Shown here: one piece after another, positions 17,457 to 26,912 of the stretch
How positions within the stretch are numbered: the first letter of the stretch is position 1
How the letters are laid out: the number at the start of each line of letters is the position of its first letter
Assembly (NCBI RefSeq): GCF_003248505.1
Contig: NZ_QFOA01000007.1
Span: forward strand, 1-64,000
DNA length: 64,000 bases
Reading direction: 5' to 3'
DNA from: Sphingobium sp.
GTDB lineage: Bacteria; Pseudomonadota; Alphaproteobacteria; Sphingomonadales; Sphingomonadaceae
Made by a program: the position numbers and the translations under genes
Notes under the pieces: generated by a model
Told to the model about the DNA's origin: nothing
The model's database searches: none
Seen by the model: the letters and a program-made list of their open reading frames with translations, nothing else

Positions 17457-18851
17457 TCAGCATTCGACCACGTTGACCGCCAATCCGCCGAGCGAGGTTT
17501 CCTTGTAGCGGCTTGCCATGTCCTCGCCCGTCTGACGCATCGTCTCGATCACCGCGTCCAGGCTGACGATGTGCCGCCCGTCGCCCTGTAGCGCCAGATA
17601 GGCCGCGTTGATCGCCTTGACCGCGCCCATCGTGTTGCGTTCGATACAGGGGATCTGGACGAGGCCGCCGATGGGATCGCAGGTGAGGCCGAGATTATGT
17701 TCCATCCCGATCTCGGCGGCGTTTTCCACCTGCCCGTTGGTTCCGCCCAGCACCGCGGCCAGTCCCGCCGCCGCCATCGAACAGGCGACGCCGACTTCGC
17801 CCTGGCATCCCATTTCGGCAGCGGAGATCGAGGCGCGCTTCTTGTACAGAAAGCCGATGGCGGCGGCGGTGAGGAGGAAGCGCCGCTCCCCCTCCCGGTC
17901 CGCGCCGGGCACGAAGCGGCGATAATAATGGAGCACGGCAGGGATCACGCCCGCAGCGCCGTTGGTAGGCGCGGTGACGACGCGGCCGCCCGCCGCATTC
18001 TCCTCATTGACGGCAAGCGCGAAAAGGCTGACCCATTCGAAAATCTGCGCCGGGCCGAGCGCGTCCTGCTGAAGCCGCAATCGTTGGTGAATGGCGCGGG
18101 CGCGACGGCGGACCTTCAGCCCGCCGGGCAGCAGGCCTTCCTGCTCCAGCCCCCGGTCGATCGAGGCGGACATGGCGTCGATCACTGCGTCGAGAAAAGC
18201 GTCGGTTTCCTGCTGCGATCGCCATGCGCCTTCGTTGCGCAGCACAAGCGTGGCGATGGAAAGGCCGCTCTCCTCCCCCTGCACCAACAGCTCCGCGCCG
18301 GAGGAGAAGGGGTGCGGCTGGACCACATTGTGTCCGAGCGGCGCGTCGTCGCTGACCGGCGCGTCGCCCGGTAACACCGCGCCGCCTCCGATGGAATAAT
18401 AGTCGCGCACCAGCGGTTCGGCCTGCCCGTCATACCAAGCGGAAAAGCGCATGCCGTTGCTGTGCGCTTCCAGAAAATCGCCCATGCGGAACAGCAGATC
18501 GCTTTCCTCGGTGAAAGGCACATGGCTGTCGGGCGTGCTGCCGAAGCGGATGCGTCCGTCCGCGCGGATCGCGGCGAGGATCGCGGGGATAGCGTCGGGG
18601 TCGACGCTTTCGGGGCGATAGCCCGACAGGCCGAGCAGCACGGCGCTGTCGGTCGCATGGCCCCGCCCCGTCAGCGCCAGCGATCCGAACAGTTCGCACC
18701 GGACGCGGACAGGCACGGCGGTGAGCGAGTCCATGAACATCAGTGCGGCGCGCATCGGACCGACCGTGTGGGAACTGGAAGGCCCGATACCGATGGTGAA
18801 AAGGTCCGTGACGCTGATCGCCGTGGCGGCGTCGATACGGCAATGTGACAC
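17457..18851 (-). CDS. sdaA: L-serine ammonia-lyase, iron-sulfur type
   Basis: 464 aa single-chain L-serine dehydratase that converts serine to pyruvate and ammonia. The N-terminal beta domain has IGPSSSHTVGPMRAA. The catalytic alpha domain has TAPTNGAAGVIPAVLHYY, GCQGEVGVACSMAAAG and LTCDPIGGLVQIPCIERN, which supply cluster cysteines, and the family's C-terminal cysteine (VVEC). Start is GTG 18851, one base after the tamB stop; no independent ribosome site is evident, so translation is probably coupled. This neighbourhood with an envelope-assembly operon is unusual. Confidence 0.96.
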   Translation of the reverse strand: MSHCRIDAATAISVTDLFTIGIGPSSSHTVGPMRAALMFMDSLTAVPVRVRCELFGSLALTGRGHATDSAVLLGLSGYRPESVDPDAIPAILAAIRADGRIRFGSTPDSHVPFTEESDLLFRMGDFLEAHSNGMRFSAWYDGQAEPLVRDYYSIGGGAVLPGDAPVSDDAPLGHNVVQPHPFSSGAELLVQGEESGLSIATLVLRNEGAWRSQQETDAFLDAVIDAMSASIDRGLEQEGLLPGGLKVRRRARAIHQRLRLQQDALGPAQIFEWVSLFALAVNEENAAGGRVVTAPTNGAAGVIPAVLHYYRRFVPGADREGERRFLLTAAAIGFLYKKRASISAAEMGCQGEVGVACSMAAAGLAAVLGGTNGQVENAAEIGMEHNLGLTCDPIGGLVQIPCIERNTMGAVKAINAAYLALQGDGRHIVSLDAVIETMRQTGEDMASRYKETSLGGLAVNVVEC

Positions 18852-18852
18852 G

Positions 18853-21800
18853 TCAATAATCCTTGGAAATCCGCACGTTCGCGCTTTCGCGGCCGAGGGT
18901 GGAGATGGCGGCGAGCAGCGAAAGCCAGCGCGTCACCTGATATTCGATGCGAGTGGCGCTATAGCCCTGTCCATCGGTGATGAGTTCAACATAGGTCTTG
19001 CGCGTCAGATATTTGCCCGCCGCGATAGACGTGCCCTGCCCCTGGCTGGGATCGGCGGCGATGATGCGCAGCCGGTCCAGCCCCGCCGCCTTGCGCACCG
19101 CATTGATCGGGTCGAGGCCGCCCTGCCCTTGAAGCGATCCCACGGCGGACGCCAGTTGCAGCGCTTCGGGCGCGGACAGGTTGGTGATCGACGTGCCGAA
19201 CAGGATGCGGGACAGAAGTTCGTCCTGCGGCAAAGCGGGCGTGCTGGTGAAGGTGATCTCGGGCTTGAGGCCGGTGCCGCCGACATGAATGGTGGCGTTG
19301 AGTTCGCTGACATTGGCTTCGGCGCTGATGTCCAGCGTAGGGTTGGTCGGCACCTTTCCATCGAAGAGGATATTGCCTTCGCGCAGGTCGAAGCGGCGAC
19401 CGGCAAATTCATAATTGCCCCGCACCAGTTGCGCGCGACCCGCGATGGCGGGGTTAGTGACGTTGCCGCCGATGTCGAGGTCAGCCCGCCATTCGCTGTC
19501 GAGGCCGAGACCCGTCACCATCAGGCGGTTGCGCGCCCGCGCCTTGACGGCGAGCGTCCAGGGCACGGCGGTGCGGGGACGCTCGATCTCCTCGCCCCGG
19601 CGGTTGATTTCGATCACCTTGAGTTCGGGGATTTGCGCCACGGCGGCGGCGCGGCCCATGGTGAAGCGGCTGCGGTTGAGGACCAGATCGCCCGCGATGC
19701 TGCCGCCGACGCCATCGGACCGCAGGGCGATCGGTCCGGTGACGGTGGCGGCGATATCGTCCCGTTCGAGCAGCGCGGCATTGTCCGCCTGAAGCGAAAG
19801 ATCCATGCCGACGCCCGCAATGCCGTTGAAGGTGAAGCGCCCCGTGCCGGTCACCGCGCCACCGTTGCGCGCGGTGGCCGTGAAACTGGAAAAGACGAGT
19901 TGCGCACCCGAAAAACGCCCGCGCGCCTGCACGTCGCGCAGCCTCATGCCCGTCACCGGGCTGACGATGGTGGCGCTGTCGGTCGAAAGCGTGCCGGTAA
20001 TGACAGGCTGGCCCAGCGTGCCGTGCATGTCGGCGGAAACCGCAACCGGCCCGCCGATATCGACGATCTCCACCCCGGTCAGGCGCCAGAGCGTGTCGGC
20101 GGTGCCGTTGTAGCGCAGTTGCGCGAGGAACGGCGCGCGGTTCAGCCGGTCGACGAGGTTCGCGCCTGCGGGCAGAGGATGGATCAGCGCCTGCGCCCGC
20201 CCAATGGTCGCGCCGTTGGCAACGAAGACCATGCGCGTCGCCAGACGATCCGGCGTCAGGACCGCATTGACGCCGACATCCACCGGACGGCTGCTGAGCG
20301 ACAGGCCGGAGCGCGACAGGCCCCGAATCCGCAGTTCCGCCTTGCCGGTAGGCATGGAGCCGTCACGCGGCTTCACATAGCTGAGCGATCCGGTGGCCAG
20401 GCCGCCCAGCCCCAGATTGTCATAGCCGATATCGAGCAGAGAGAGCGGAAGCCGCTGCATCCGCGCTTCCACATGGGTGGACGCAGCGCCCAGCTCGCCC
20501 CCCAATTGAAGCGACCCGCCCGCATAGGCGACGGTCGCAGGCGAAAGCCGCCACCCGTCCGACGTGCGGGTGAACAGCGCGGGACGATCCAGCCTTATCG
20601 CGCGATTGTCGATGGTGCCCTGCGCCGACAGGCGGATACGGTCGGGCGCGACCTGCGCCTCACCCTGTATGTCGAAGATGCGCCCGCGCTGACCGGACAG
20701 GCTCCCCTTGATCGTACCGCTACCGTCGGTCATCTGCGCATTGGCGGCAAAGCGTCCGAGCAGGACCCCGCCCACCCGCAGCCCACGCGCCTGCGCGGTC
20801 GCATTGACGGTCGTGCCAGACGGGTCGAGCAGGATCGTGCCATCGAGGCTGCCGCGGCGCACCGCGATGACGGTAGGGCCGTCGAAGCTCGCGTCGCTGG
20901 CGTTGAGTTTCAGCTGGATTTGCTGGACGCCCTCGACAGGGCGGAAGCCGATATAGCCGGTGACCGGCCCCATGACGCTCAACTGCCCATCCAGCCCGGC
21001 AGTGACGGGGCGAATGTCTCCGCTCGCCGTAACACCCGAAACGGTGAGGTTGGCGACATGCACCACCGCCTGCCCGCCCGGCGGCAACAGGATGGCACCG
21101 CGCCCGGTGAACGGTCCCAGCGTCGATCCGCCATTGGCGGTGTAGCTGTATCCGCTCGCGTCGGGGACAAGGTGCGCCCGCACCTCGCGAAGACCCAGCG
21201 CGTCGAGCGGGCGGGCGAGCGTCACGTCGATTTCGGGCTTTTCGATCAACCCGTCGAGCGTCAGGACGAGCGGCCCGTAGCGACCGTGCCGTCCGCTGCC
21301 CTCCAAGTGGACCGAGCCGTCGCGATGCCGCACGCCCCGCCCGGTCATCGCCATCAGCGGCGCGTTGAGCCGCATGTTCGTCAGCGCCAGTTCGCCGTTG
21401 GGCATCAGTTCCAGCCCGCTCCGCGCCGTGGGCAGGCCGCCGCCCAGCGACAGGAGAAAGCTGTTGTCGAGCCGGCGCAGCCGCGCGAATGCGGTTCCAC
21501 TGAGGCCGAAGCTCCGGTCGGCGCGGGGGACGGCGCGCAGGCGGGATGTCAGGTCGACGACGCCCAGCCCCTTGATGAAAAGTCCATTGATCTGCCCGTC
21601 GAGGCCAAGGTCGTATCGTCCGCTCTCCAGGTCGACGATCATCGTCAATCGCCCTCGCAGCTTGTCGGAGCGGAACGGCATGGGGTTGCTGACGATCTGC
21701 TGCCCCTTGATTTGCAGCACGCCGTCGATCTGGAAATTGCGCGCGATTCCGGCGAGCAGATCGCCCTGCCCGTCGAGGCGCGTGGCGCGCAGGCTGAGTG

Positions 21801-23049
21801 GCACGAGCACGGGGCCGCGCCCGGTGCGGCCCTTGCCCTGCGCGCGCACGTCCCGGATCACCGTCTTGTCGAAGGCGATGTCCTTGGCGGTCAGCAGATA
21901 TTCGTATCCCAGCGCGTCGAACGCGCCGTCGAGGCGAAGCTTTGCCGTCACGTCCCGGCCGCGCATGGTCTTGACCAGTGCCTGCGGCCGCGCGAGCCGT
22001 AGCGTCAGAAGCATGTTGTCGAGCGCGTTGTTGCGAAGATCGATGGCTCCGTCCGCGTCGAGGTCGAAGGCAGCGGAGCGGAGCGTGGCGCGTCCGTCGA
22101 TCACCCGATCCACCAGCGTCCCGCTCGCTCGCACGGCAAGCCGCGGGTCGGCCATGCGCCGCAGGAGGCCGTTGCCCGCCATCGCCTTCCCCTCGACCGA
22201 TCCGCGCGCGGAATAGGCGCCGCTGCGGGCCGCCAGAACGAAGTCGGCGGCGGGTACGGCGTCGAGCGTGGCGGAAAGGCGACCGTCCCAGCGCGTCCAG
22301 CTGCCCTTGCCCTCGATGCGCAGATTGGCGGCCTGTCGAAGGCCCGCCATTGTCCCCAGCACGCCGCCCTTGGGGGCATTGACCGTCACGTCGAGCGAGA
22401 AGCGATCGTCGTCCGGGCGGCTGTCGAGCGCTATGGCCAGCAGGTCGCCTCCGCCCACGGTACGAGCCGTCAGGTCGATGACCGCCCTGCCGCCGCGAAT
22501 GTCCGCGTCGCCCGCCATGGTGACGGTCTGTGCCCTGCCGGTGATGGCAGGCGCGATGCTAAGCCGCCCGACCGAAAACTGCATCAGGCGGATGTCGAAT
22601 CCGGGCAGGATCGGCCCGCGCCGCTGCGTGGGATTGAGCCTGGGCAGTTTGTGGAGCGTGGCGCTCGGTATGGCCAGCCGGTCGATGTCGAGCCGGTTGG
22701 ACGCCCAGGCGAAGGGAAACCAGTCCAACTCGACACGCGGGGCGTCGAAGAACAGCCCCTTGGGATCGGAAAGCGTCAGGTTGCGCAGCACTGCCCGGCG
22801 ATAGATGCTGCCTTCGATGCTGCCGACCGTGATGCGCAGGCCAGAGGGGGACTTGATCGTGGCGACGCGGCTGGCGAGGAAGCGATGCCCCGGCGCGGTG
22901 TCGAGCCAGACGAGCGCGCCGACGACGATGACCAGCAACGCCGCCAGGATCGCCGCCACCCAGCGTTGCCAGCGCCCATCCCACGCGCGGCGCGGCTTTA
23001 CGACGGGCGCGGGCGGCGGCGGGACGGGCGGGTTCACCTCTTCGTCCAT
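18853..23049 (-). CDS. tamB: Translocation and assembly module inner-membrane subunit TamB
   Basis: 1398 aa. A proline-rich N-terminus (residues 1-25) precedes one membrane helix (about 30-50, VAAILAALLVIVVGALVWL); the rest is a long AsmA-like beta-groove protein with repeated strands. The conserved DUF490 C-terminus includes EWRADLDIGGNVTNPAIAG, GREG-less but typical NILFDGKVPTNPTLDISAEA, then ITFTSTPALPQDELLSRILFGTS and the closing ESANVRISKDY. TamB spans the periplasm and moves phospholipids or barrel substrates to the outer membrane with TamA. Its ATG overlaps the tamA stop (TGATG), and sdaA follows after one base. Confidence 0.95.
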   Translation of the reverse strand: MDEEVNPPVPPPPAPVVKPRRAWDGRWQRWVAAILAALLVIVVGALVWLDTAPGHRFLASRVATIKSPSGLRITVGSIEGSIYRRAVLRNLTLSDPKGLFFDAPRVELDWFPFAWASNRLDIDRLAIPSATLHKLPRLNPTQRRGPILPGFDIRLMQFSVGRLSIAPAITGRAQTVTMAGDADIRGGRAVIDLTARTVGGGDLLAIALDSRPDDDRFSLDVTVNAPKGGVLGTMAGLRQAANLRIEGKGSWTRWDGRLSATLDAVPAADFVLAARSGAYSARGSVEGKAMAGNGLLRRMADPRLAVRASGTLVDRVIDGRATLRSAAFDLDADGAIDLRNNALDNMLLTLRLARPQALVKTMRGRDVTAKLRLDGAFDALGYEYLLTAKDIAFDKTVIRDVRAQGKGRTGRGPVLVPLSLRATRLDGQGDLLAGIARNFQIDGVLQIKGQQIVSNPMPFRSDKLRGRLTMIVDLESGRYDLGLDGQINGLFIKGLGVVDLTSRLRAVPRADRSFGLSGTAFARLRRLDNSFLLSLGGGLPTARSGLELMPNGELALTNMRLNAPLMAMTGRGVRHRDGSVHLEGSGRHGRYGPLVLTLDGLIEKPEIDVTLARPLDALGLREVRAHLVPDASGYSYTANGGSTLGPFTGRGAILLPPGGQAVVHVANLTVSGVTASGDIRPVTAGLDGQLSVMGPVTGYIGFRPVEGVQQIQLKLNASDASFDGPTVIAVRRGSLDGTILLDPSGTTVNATAQARGLRVGGVLLGRFAANAQMTDGSGTIKGSLSGQRGRIFDIQGEAQVAPDRIRLSAQGTIDNRAIRLDRPALFTRTSDGWRLSPATVAYAGGSLQLGGELGAASTHVEARMQRLPLSLLDIGYDNLGLGGLATGSLSYVKPRDGSMPTGKAELRIRGLSRSGLSLSSRPVDVGVNAVLTPDRLATRMVFVANGATIGRAQALIHPLPAGANLVDRLNRAPFLAQLRYNGTADTLWRLTGVEIVDIGGPVAVSADMHGTLGQPVITGTLSTDSATIVSPVTGMRLRDVQARGRFSGAQLVFSSFTATARNGGAVTGTGRFTFNGIAGVGMDLSLQADNAALLERDDIAATVTGPIALRSDGVGGSIAGDLVLNRSRFTMGRAAAVAQIPELKVIEINRRGEEIERPRTAVPWTLAVKARARNRLMVTGLGLDSEWRADLDIGGNVTNPAIAGRAQLVRGNYEFAGRRFDLREGNILFDGKVPTNPTLDISAEANVSELNATIHVGGTGLKPEITFTSTPALPQDELLSRILFGTSITNLSAPEALQLASAVGSLQGQGGLDPINAVRKAAGLDRLRIIAADPSQGQGTSIAAGKYLTRKTYVELITDGQGYSATRIEYQVTRWLSLLAAISTLGRESANVRISKDY

Positions 23050-25142
23050 CAGAAGGCCTGCCCCAGCGAAACATAGACCGCGACCTTGGGATCGCCCGAC
23101 TGAGGATTGATCGGCGTGCCCACATCGACGCGGATCGGGCCGAAGCTGCTGTAATAGCGCACGCCGAGCCCCGCGCCCACGCGCAAATCCCTGAAGCGCG
23201 GCAGGAAGGTGGTGGAGATATTGCCCGCGTCGATGAAAGGCACGACGCCGAAATTGCCGAACTTGACCCGCGCCTCCAGCGAGAATTCGGCGAGGCTCTT
23301 GCCGCCCACCGGATTGTCGTTGGGGCCAAAGCGCGGGCCGATCGCCTGATAGCCGTAGCCGCGCACCGATGCGCCCCCCCCTGCGTAGAAGCGCCGCGAC
23401 GGCGCGATCTGGTCGACGGTCGAACCCAGGATCGTGCCGAAGCGGGTACGGGCGGCGATGACGGTGCGATCGTTCACCGGCTGGTAGATGCTGCCGTCGA
23501 GTTGCACTCTTGTATAGCCGAATGTCTTGTTCTGGAATGACAGTTCGGGGCTGATGCGACCGCCGAGGCGAAAGCCGCTGCTGGGGTTGAGCAGGTCGTC
23601 GCTACCGTCGTAGGTCAGGCTGACGGGCGCCGCGGCGATCAGGAACGTGCGGCGCGCGCCGCCCGAAAAGGCATCCGCTTCGTCTGAGGCGATGAGTTCG
23701 CCGCCGATGCGCCACACCCACTTCTTCTGGAAGAGAATGTTCGTCTGCCGCTCCAGAAATCCCGACAGGTTGATGGTCCGCGCGTCATAGGCGTCGCGGC
23801 GAATGTTGCTGATCGACAGCAGGCCGGTCAACACATTGTCGCGCCGTTTGAAATTGCTGCGGCGGTAGGTGAAGGAAGCGGTCTGCTCCTGCGTGCCGAC
23901 GACACCGCGCAGGGTCACGGCGCCTTCGGGCGGGAAGAGGTTGCGATGCTGCCAGCTGACTGCCGCGCGGTAGCCTTCGCCCGTCCCATAGCCCAGTTCG
24001 CCCGCCACCGTGCGCAGGGGAGCCGGGCGCATCGCCACGTCGAGGTCGACATGGTCGCCATCGCCCGCCTCGACAGGCTTGAGGCTGACCGATGACACGA
24101 GCCCGGTCGCGACGATGGCGCGGCGCAGGTCCTCCACGTCCGAGGCGGTATAGGTATCGCCCGATTTGAAACGGGCGATTTCCTGCACATGATGGGCGTC
24201 GAAAAGCTGGTCGTCGGCCAGTCGGATCGCGCCGAACCGGCGGAAGCCGCCGGGGGCCACGATCATATCGAGGTCGCCCTTGCGCTCCTCATGGTCGATG
24301 CGCACTTCCGGTTCGTCGACGCGGGCGAAGGGGAAACCGCTGTCGGCGAGCTTGTCGGAAAGCGCATCGCGGCCCGCAAGGATCGCATCCGCATCGACCG
24401 GATCGCCGACCTTGGGCGGGAAGGCCGCGCGCAGAGCCGCTTCGCGATCCCCGGTTTCGGCAAGCCCGATGATGTCGACGGACTCGAGCAGATATTGCGT
24501 ACCGGGCACCACGTCGAAGCGGACGGCCAGCCGGTCGCCCGACGGCGTCACCGCGCTGCGGATGCGTGCGGCATAATAGCCCTTCGCCCGCAACAACCGC
24601 TCCAGCAGATCGCGGTCTTCGGCGACGCGGCGGTTGATCTGGGCAAGGTTGGCGGTCTTGCCCTGCCCGGCCTTGAGCGCGGAAAGCTGGTCGAAGCGCG
24701 AGGAAAACTGCGCGTCTGCGATGGCGTCGATGCCGGCAAGCTGCACGCCATAGCGTCGTTCCTCGCCGGCATCGGTCGGGGCCGGATCGGCGGTCGATGC
24801 AGGGGCCGCTTCGGCGGGCGAGAACGGATCGGCGCCCGCCTGCTGGACCGGGGCGCTATCGGGCGCGGACGGGGCCTGAACCTGCGTGTCGGCGGGATCG
24901 GGCGGCAGCGGTGCAACGGTGTCGGGCTGCCCCATGTCGGGCCAGTCGACACCGATGTCGGGCATGGCGTCGAGCGGCTGGTCAGTCGACGGCGCGGCTC
25001 CCCGGACCGCCCCGCTTTGCAAGACCGGGGCCTGTTGCGCGGACGCAGCGCAGGGCACGCCCAGCAGCAGCGGCGCGATCAGGAGCCGGGCGGGATGCGG
25101 TCGGCCAGAGAAGCGGCGTCGGGTCCGCACACCATCGGTCAT
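23049..25142 (-). CDS. tamA: Outer-membrane assembly factor TamA (Omp85 family)
   Basis: 697 aa. Signal peptide to about residue 35 (LLIAPLLLGVPCAASAQ), a low-complexity acidic/proline region (about 40-125) not typical of E. coli TamA, then POTRA-like repeats (about 140-380), and an Omp85 barrel with the conserved YAGGGASVRGYGYQAIGP motif near 588 (the VRGY loop) and the terminal strand VAVYVSLGQAF. It works with TamB in outer-membrane biogenesis. Overlap of stop and start with tamB indicates one operon. Confidence 0.94.
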   Translation of the reverse strand: MTDGVRTRRRFSGRPHPARLLIAPLLLGVPCAASAQQAPVLQSGAVRGAAPSTDQPLDAMPDIGVDWPDMGQPDTVAPLPPDPADTQVQAPSAPDSAPVQQAGADPFSPAEAAPASTADPAPTDAGEERRYGVQLAGIDAIADAQFSSRFDQLSALKAGQGKTANLAQINRRVAEDRDLLERLLRAKGYYAARIRSAVTPSGDRLAVRFDVVPGTQYLLESVDIIGLAETGDREAALRAAFPPKVGDPVDADAILAGRDALSDKLADSGFPFARVDEPEVRIDHEERKGDLDMIVAPGGFRRFGAIRLADDQLFDAHHVQEIARFKSGDTYTASDVEDLRRAIVATGLVSSVSLKPVEAGDGDHVDLDVAMRPAPLRTVAGELGYGTGEGYRAAVSWQHRNLFPPEGAVTLRGVVGTQEQTASFTYRRSNFKRRDNVLTGLLSISNIRRDAYDARTINLSGFLERQTNILFQKKWVWRIGGELIASDEADAFSGGARRTFLIAAAPVSLTYDGSDDLLNPSSGFRLGGRISPELSFQNKTFGYTRVQLDGSIYQPVNDRTVIAARTRFGTILGSTVDQIAPSRRFYAGGGASVRGYGYQAIGPRFGPNDNPVGGKSLAEFSLEARVKFGNFGVVPFIDAGNISTTFLPRFRDLRVGAGLGVRYYSSFGPIRVDVGTPINPQSGDPKVAVYVSLGQAF

Positions 25143-25211
25143 CGCGCCGGTCTAGTGCGAATCGAGGCCGGAGGAAATATCTGTCGACACGGCAAACGCG
25201 GCAAAACGCGC

Positions 25212-25691
25212 TCAGAAAGACTGGTTGAGACGGTCGAGCAGCGCGCGCGCGGGACTGGCGTCGGGCGCATCCCCCTCGCACATCATCCGGTCCAGGCGAT
25301 CCTGAAGCCGCGCGACCCGGTCATAGAGATCCTGGCTGCCGTCGATCAGGGCGCGGGCGGCAAAGGCAAATCCCTCGGACTGGGCCGGTTCGGTCAGCGC
25401 CGCGCGGCCCAACCGGTATTTTTCGCACGACAGGTCGGCATCGCCGATCTCGCCCCGCTGCCAGGCGCGCTGGCTGAGCAGCCAGGCGATGACATGCATG
25501 AGACGGGTCGTGACCTTGAGGGATTCGCAAGCGAAGGCGACACGGCGCAGCGGGTCCCCCGCTCCTTCGTCACCGCGGCTGCCCTTGTCGAAATAGGTCC
25601 GCGCTTCTTCCGCCATCAGCATCGCCTCGCCATAAAGGCTATCGACAAGCCGACGATGAAGGCCGCGATCGAGAAAGGCTGCGTTGGGCAT
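25212..25691 (-). CDS. rcdA: RcdA-like DUF1465 protein
   Basis: 159 aa all-helical cytosolic protein, starting MPNAAFLDRGLHRRLVDSLY with SLYGEAMLMAEEARTYFD and TRLMHVIAWLLSQRAW, a pattern I associate with DUF1465. In Caulobacter the member of this family is RcdA, an adaptor that helps deliver CtrA and other substrates to ClpXP. Length fits. The frame stands alone, 70 bases from the tamA start on the same strand, so it may be transcribed ahead of that operon. Family call is good; the cell-cycle role in this organism is inferred. Confidence 0.72.
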   Translation of the reverse strand: MPNAAFLDRGLHRRLVDSLYGEAMLMAEEARTYFDKGSRGDEGAGDPLRRVAFACESLKVTTRLMHVIAWLLSQRAWQRGEIGDADLSCEKYRLGRAALTEPAQSEGFAFAARALIDGSQDLYDRVARLQDRLDRMMCEGDAPDASPARALLDRLNQSF

Positions 25692-25801
25692 GATCGTCCA
25701 GATGCCACAGTCCGCGTCGTCTGTCAGGTGTGCGCGCCCAGCCTTTTACGCGCTGTCCCATTTGGGATCGCTATCGACAACCCACTGCCATGACGCTTCG
25801 T

Positions 25802-25999
25802 TCAGGCGATGATGTCCGGGACCAGCGCGTCTTCCAACATGGCGATTTCGTCGCGCAGCCGCAGCTTGCGCTTCTTGAGCCGGGCGATCTGCATCTGGTC
25901 GCTGGAACCCGCATCCGCGAGGGCGGCAATCGCGCTGTCGAGGTCGCGATGCTCGACCCGCAGCAGTTCGAGGCGGCGCATGATTTCTTCCTGGCTCAT
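25802..25999 (-). CDS. DUF465/YdcH family miniprotein
   Basis: 65 aa. The pattern LELLRVEHRDLDSAIAAL followed by QIARLKKRKLRLRDEIAMLE is the DUF465 (YdcH-like) coiled-coil miniprotein. Two helices with KKRKLRLRDEI are diagnostic. Function is unknown. A second, divergently oriented member lies 170 bases away. Confidence 0.8.
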   Translation of the reverse strand: MSQEEIMRRLELLRVEHRDLDSAIAALADAGSSDQMQIARLKKRKLRLRDEIAMLEDALVPDIIA

Positions 26000-26168
26000 C
26001 GCGCCCCTTCACGTCGCTTGGCTTTGCCCGTCCCGTTGATAGCGGCGCGATCGCAAGCGGACCATCGCAAATTTCAGGGCAGCCCGCCGCAAAGCGCGAT
26101 TCGTCGCGAGACAGCGAGCGCGAATCATGATCTATTTCGTCATCCATCACCCTCGTAAGGAGAATGTC

Positions 26169-26327
26169 ATGGAAAACAGCCACGTTTCAGCCCTTTCAGC
26201 CAAGCATGCCGGCCTCGATGCCCGAATCAAGGCGGAGACGAGTCGTCCCATGCCCGACGCCCTGTTGGTCGCATCGCTCAAGAAGCAGAAATTGCGGCTT
26301 AAGGAAGAGATGTCGGCGCAGCACTGA
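26169..26327 (+). CDS. Second DUF465/YdcH family miniprotein
   Basis: 52 aa from ATG 26169, which follows a clear TAAGGAG site; a longer frame from 26127 lacks this. The sequence MENSHVSALSAKHAGLDARI plus LLVASLKKQKLRLKEEM is the same DUF465 helix pair as the divergent neighbour. A strong terminator follows, so it is a short transcript of its own. Function unknown. Confidence 0.8.
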   Translation: MENSHVSALSAKHAGLDARIKAETSRPMPDALLVASLKKQKLRLKEEMSAQH

Positions 26328-26414
26328 CGCTCATCAGATACAGCGCGGCGACGATCGGACCGGATGGGGTCCGACGCCGTCCGTGCGGCGCGGACCCGCC
26401 ATACGGGACGCATT

Positions 26415-26449
26415 AAAGCCCCGGACCGAACGTATCGGCGGGGCTTTTT
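26415..26449 (+). terminator. Rho-independent terminator
   Basis: AAAGCCCCG pairs perfectly with CGGGGCTTT and runs into TTTTT. It lies about 90 bases after the second DUF465 gene. The left-side A's make it partly bidirectional, so it may also stop the convergent PilZ gene. Confidence 0.85.
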
Positions 26450-26472
26450 CACGAAATGAACGAAAAGTGGGC

Positions 26473-26844
26473 TCAGCGGCGCCTGGCGCGCATGTCCAAT
26501 ATTCTCAGATAATCCGGCATCATGGGCTGGGTGCTGTTGCCGACCGGCTTGCGGGCGAGTTGCGGGTCGATGGGCTCGTCGAAGGCGACGCCGATCTTTT
26601 CCTCCCGCGCCCAGGCGACGGTTCCGGCCACCTGCCCGACGCCACGCAGATCGCAGCGGATACGGACATCGGCGGGGATCGCCCGTTCGCAATCGGCCAT
26701 CAGGCCGGTCGCGGACAGGTTGCGCACCCGCGCCCTGCCCAGCGATACGCCTTCGGGCGTGGAAATGGTGGTCAGCAAAAACAGGCTGTCGCGCGGCGCG
26801 GACCGTGCCGGACCCCGATCGGAAATATCGTCCTCGTCGCTCAT
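26473..26844 (-). CDS. PilZ domain protein
   Basis: 123 aa single-domain PilZ protein. The core RARVRNLSATGLMADCERAI matches the D/N-x-S-x-x-G part of the fold, and VAGTVAWAREEKIGVAFDEPID is the typical closing strand. The upstream RxxxR c-di-GMP-binding arm is not clear (PRDSLFLLTT), so nucleotide binding is doubtful. It lies just downstream of dksA on the same strand, 68 bases away. A c-di-GMP-independent partner role is possible. Confidence 0.8.
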   Translation of the reverse strand: MSDEDDISDRGPARSAPRDSLFLLTTISTPEGVSLGRARVRNLSATGLMADCERAIPADVRIRCDLRGVGQVAGTVAWAREEKIGVAFDEPIDPQLARKPVGNSTQPMMPDYLRILDMRARRR

Positions 26845-26912
26845 TTACGTCGCCTGCCGTTGCTACCCATTATATTTGGGCCGCAATCTAGGACGACGAT
26901 GTCGACAAAGGG

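Noticed and set aside
18721..22002. 1093-codon open frame on the plus strand
   Set aside because: Antisense to tamB and the start of sdaA; composition is that of a shadow frame.
24189..25793. 534-codon frame antisense to tamA
   Set aside because: tamA shows a signal peptide, POTRA-like repeats and the Omp85 VRGY motif on the other strand.
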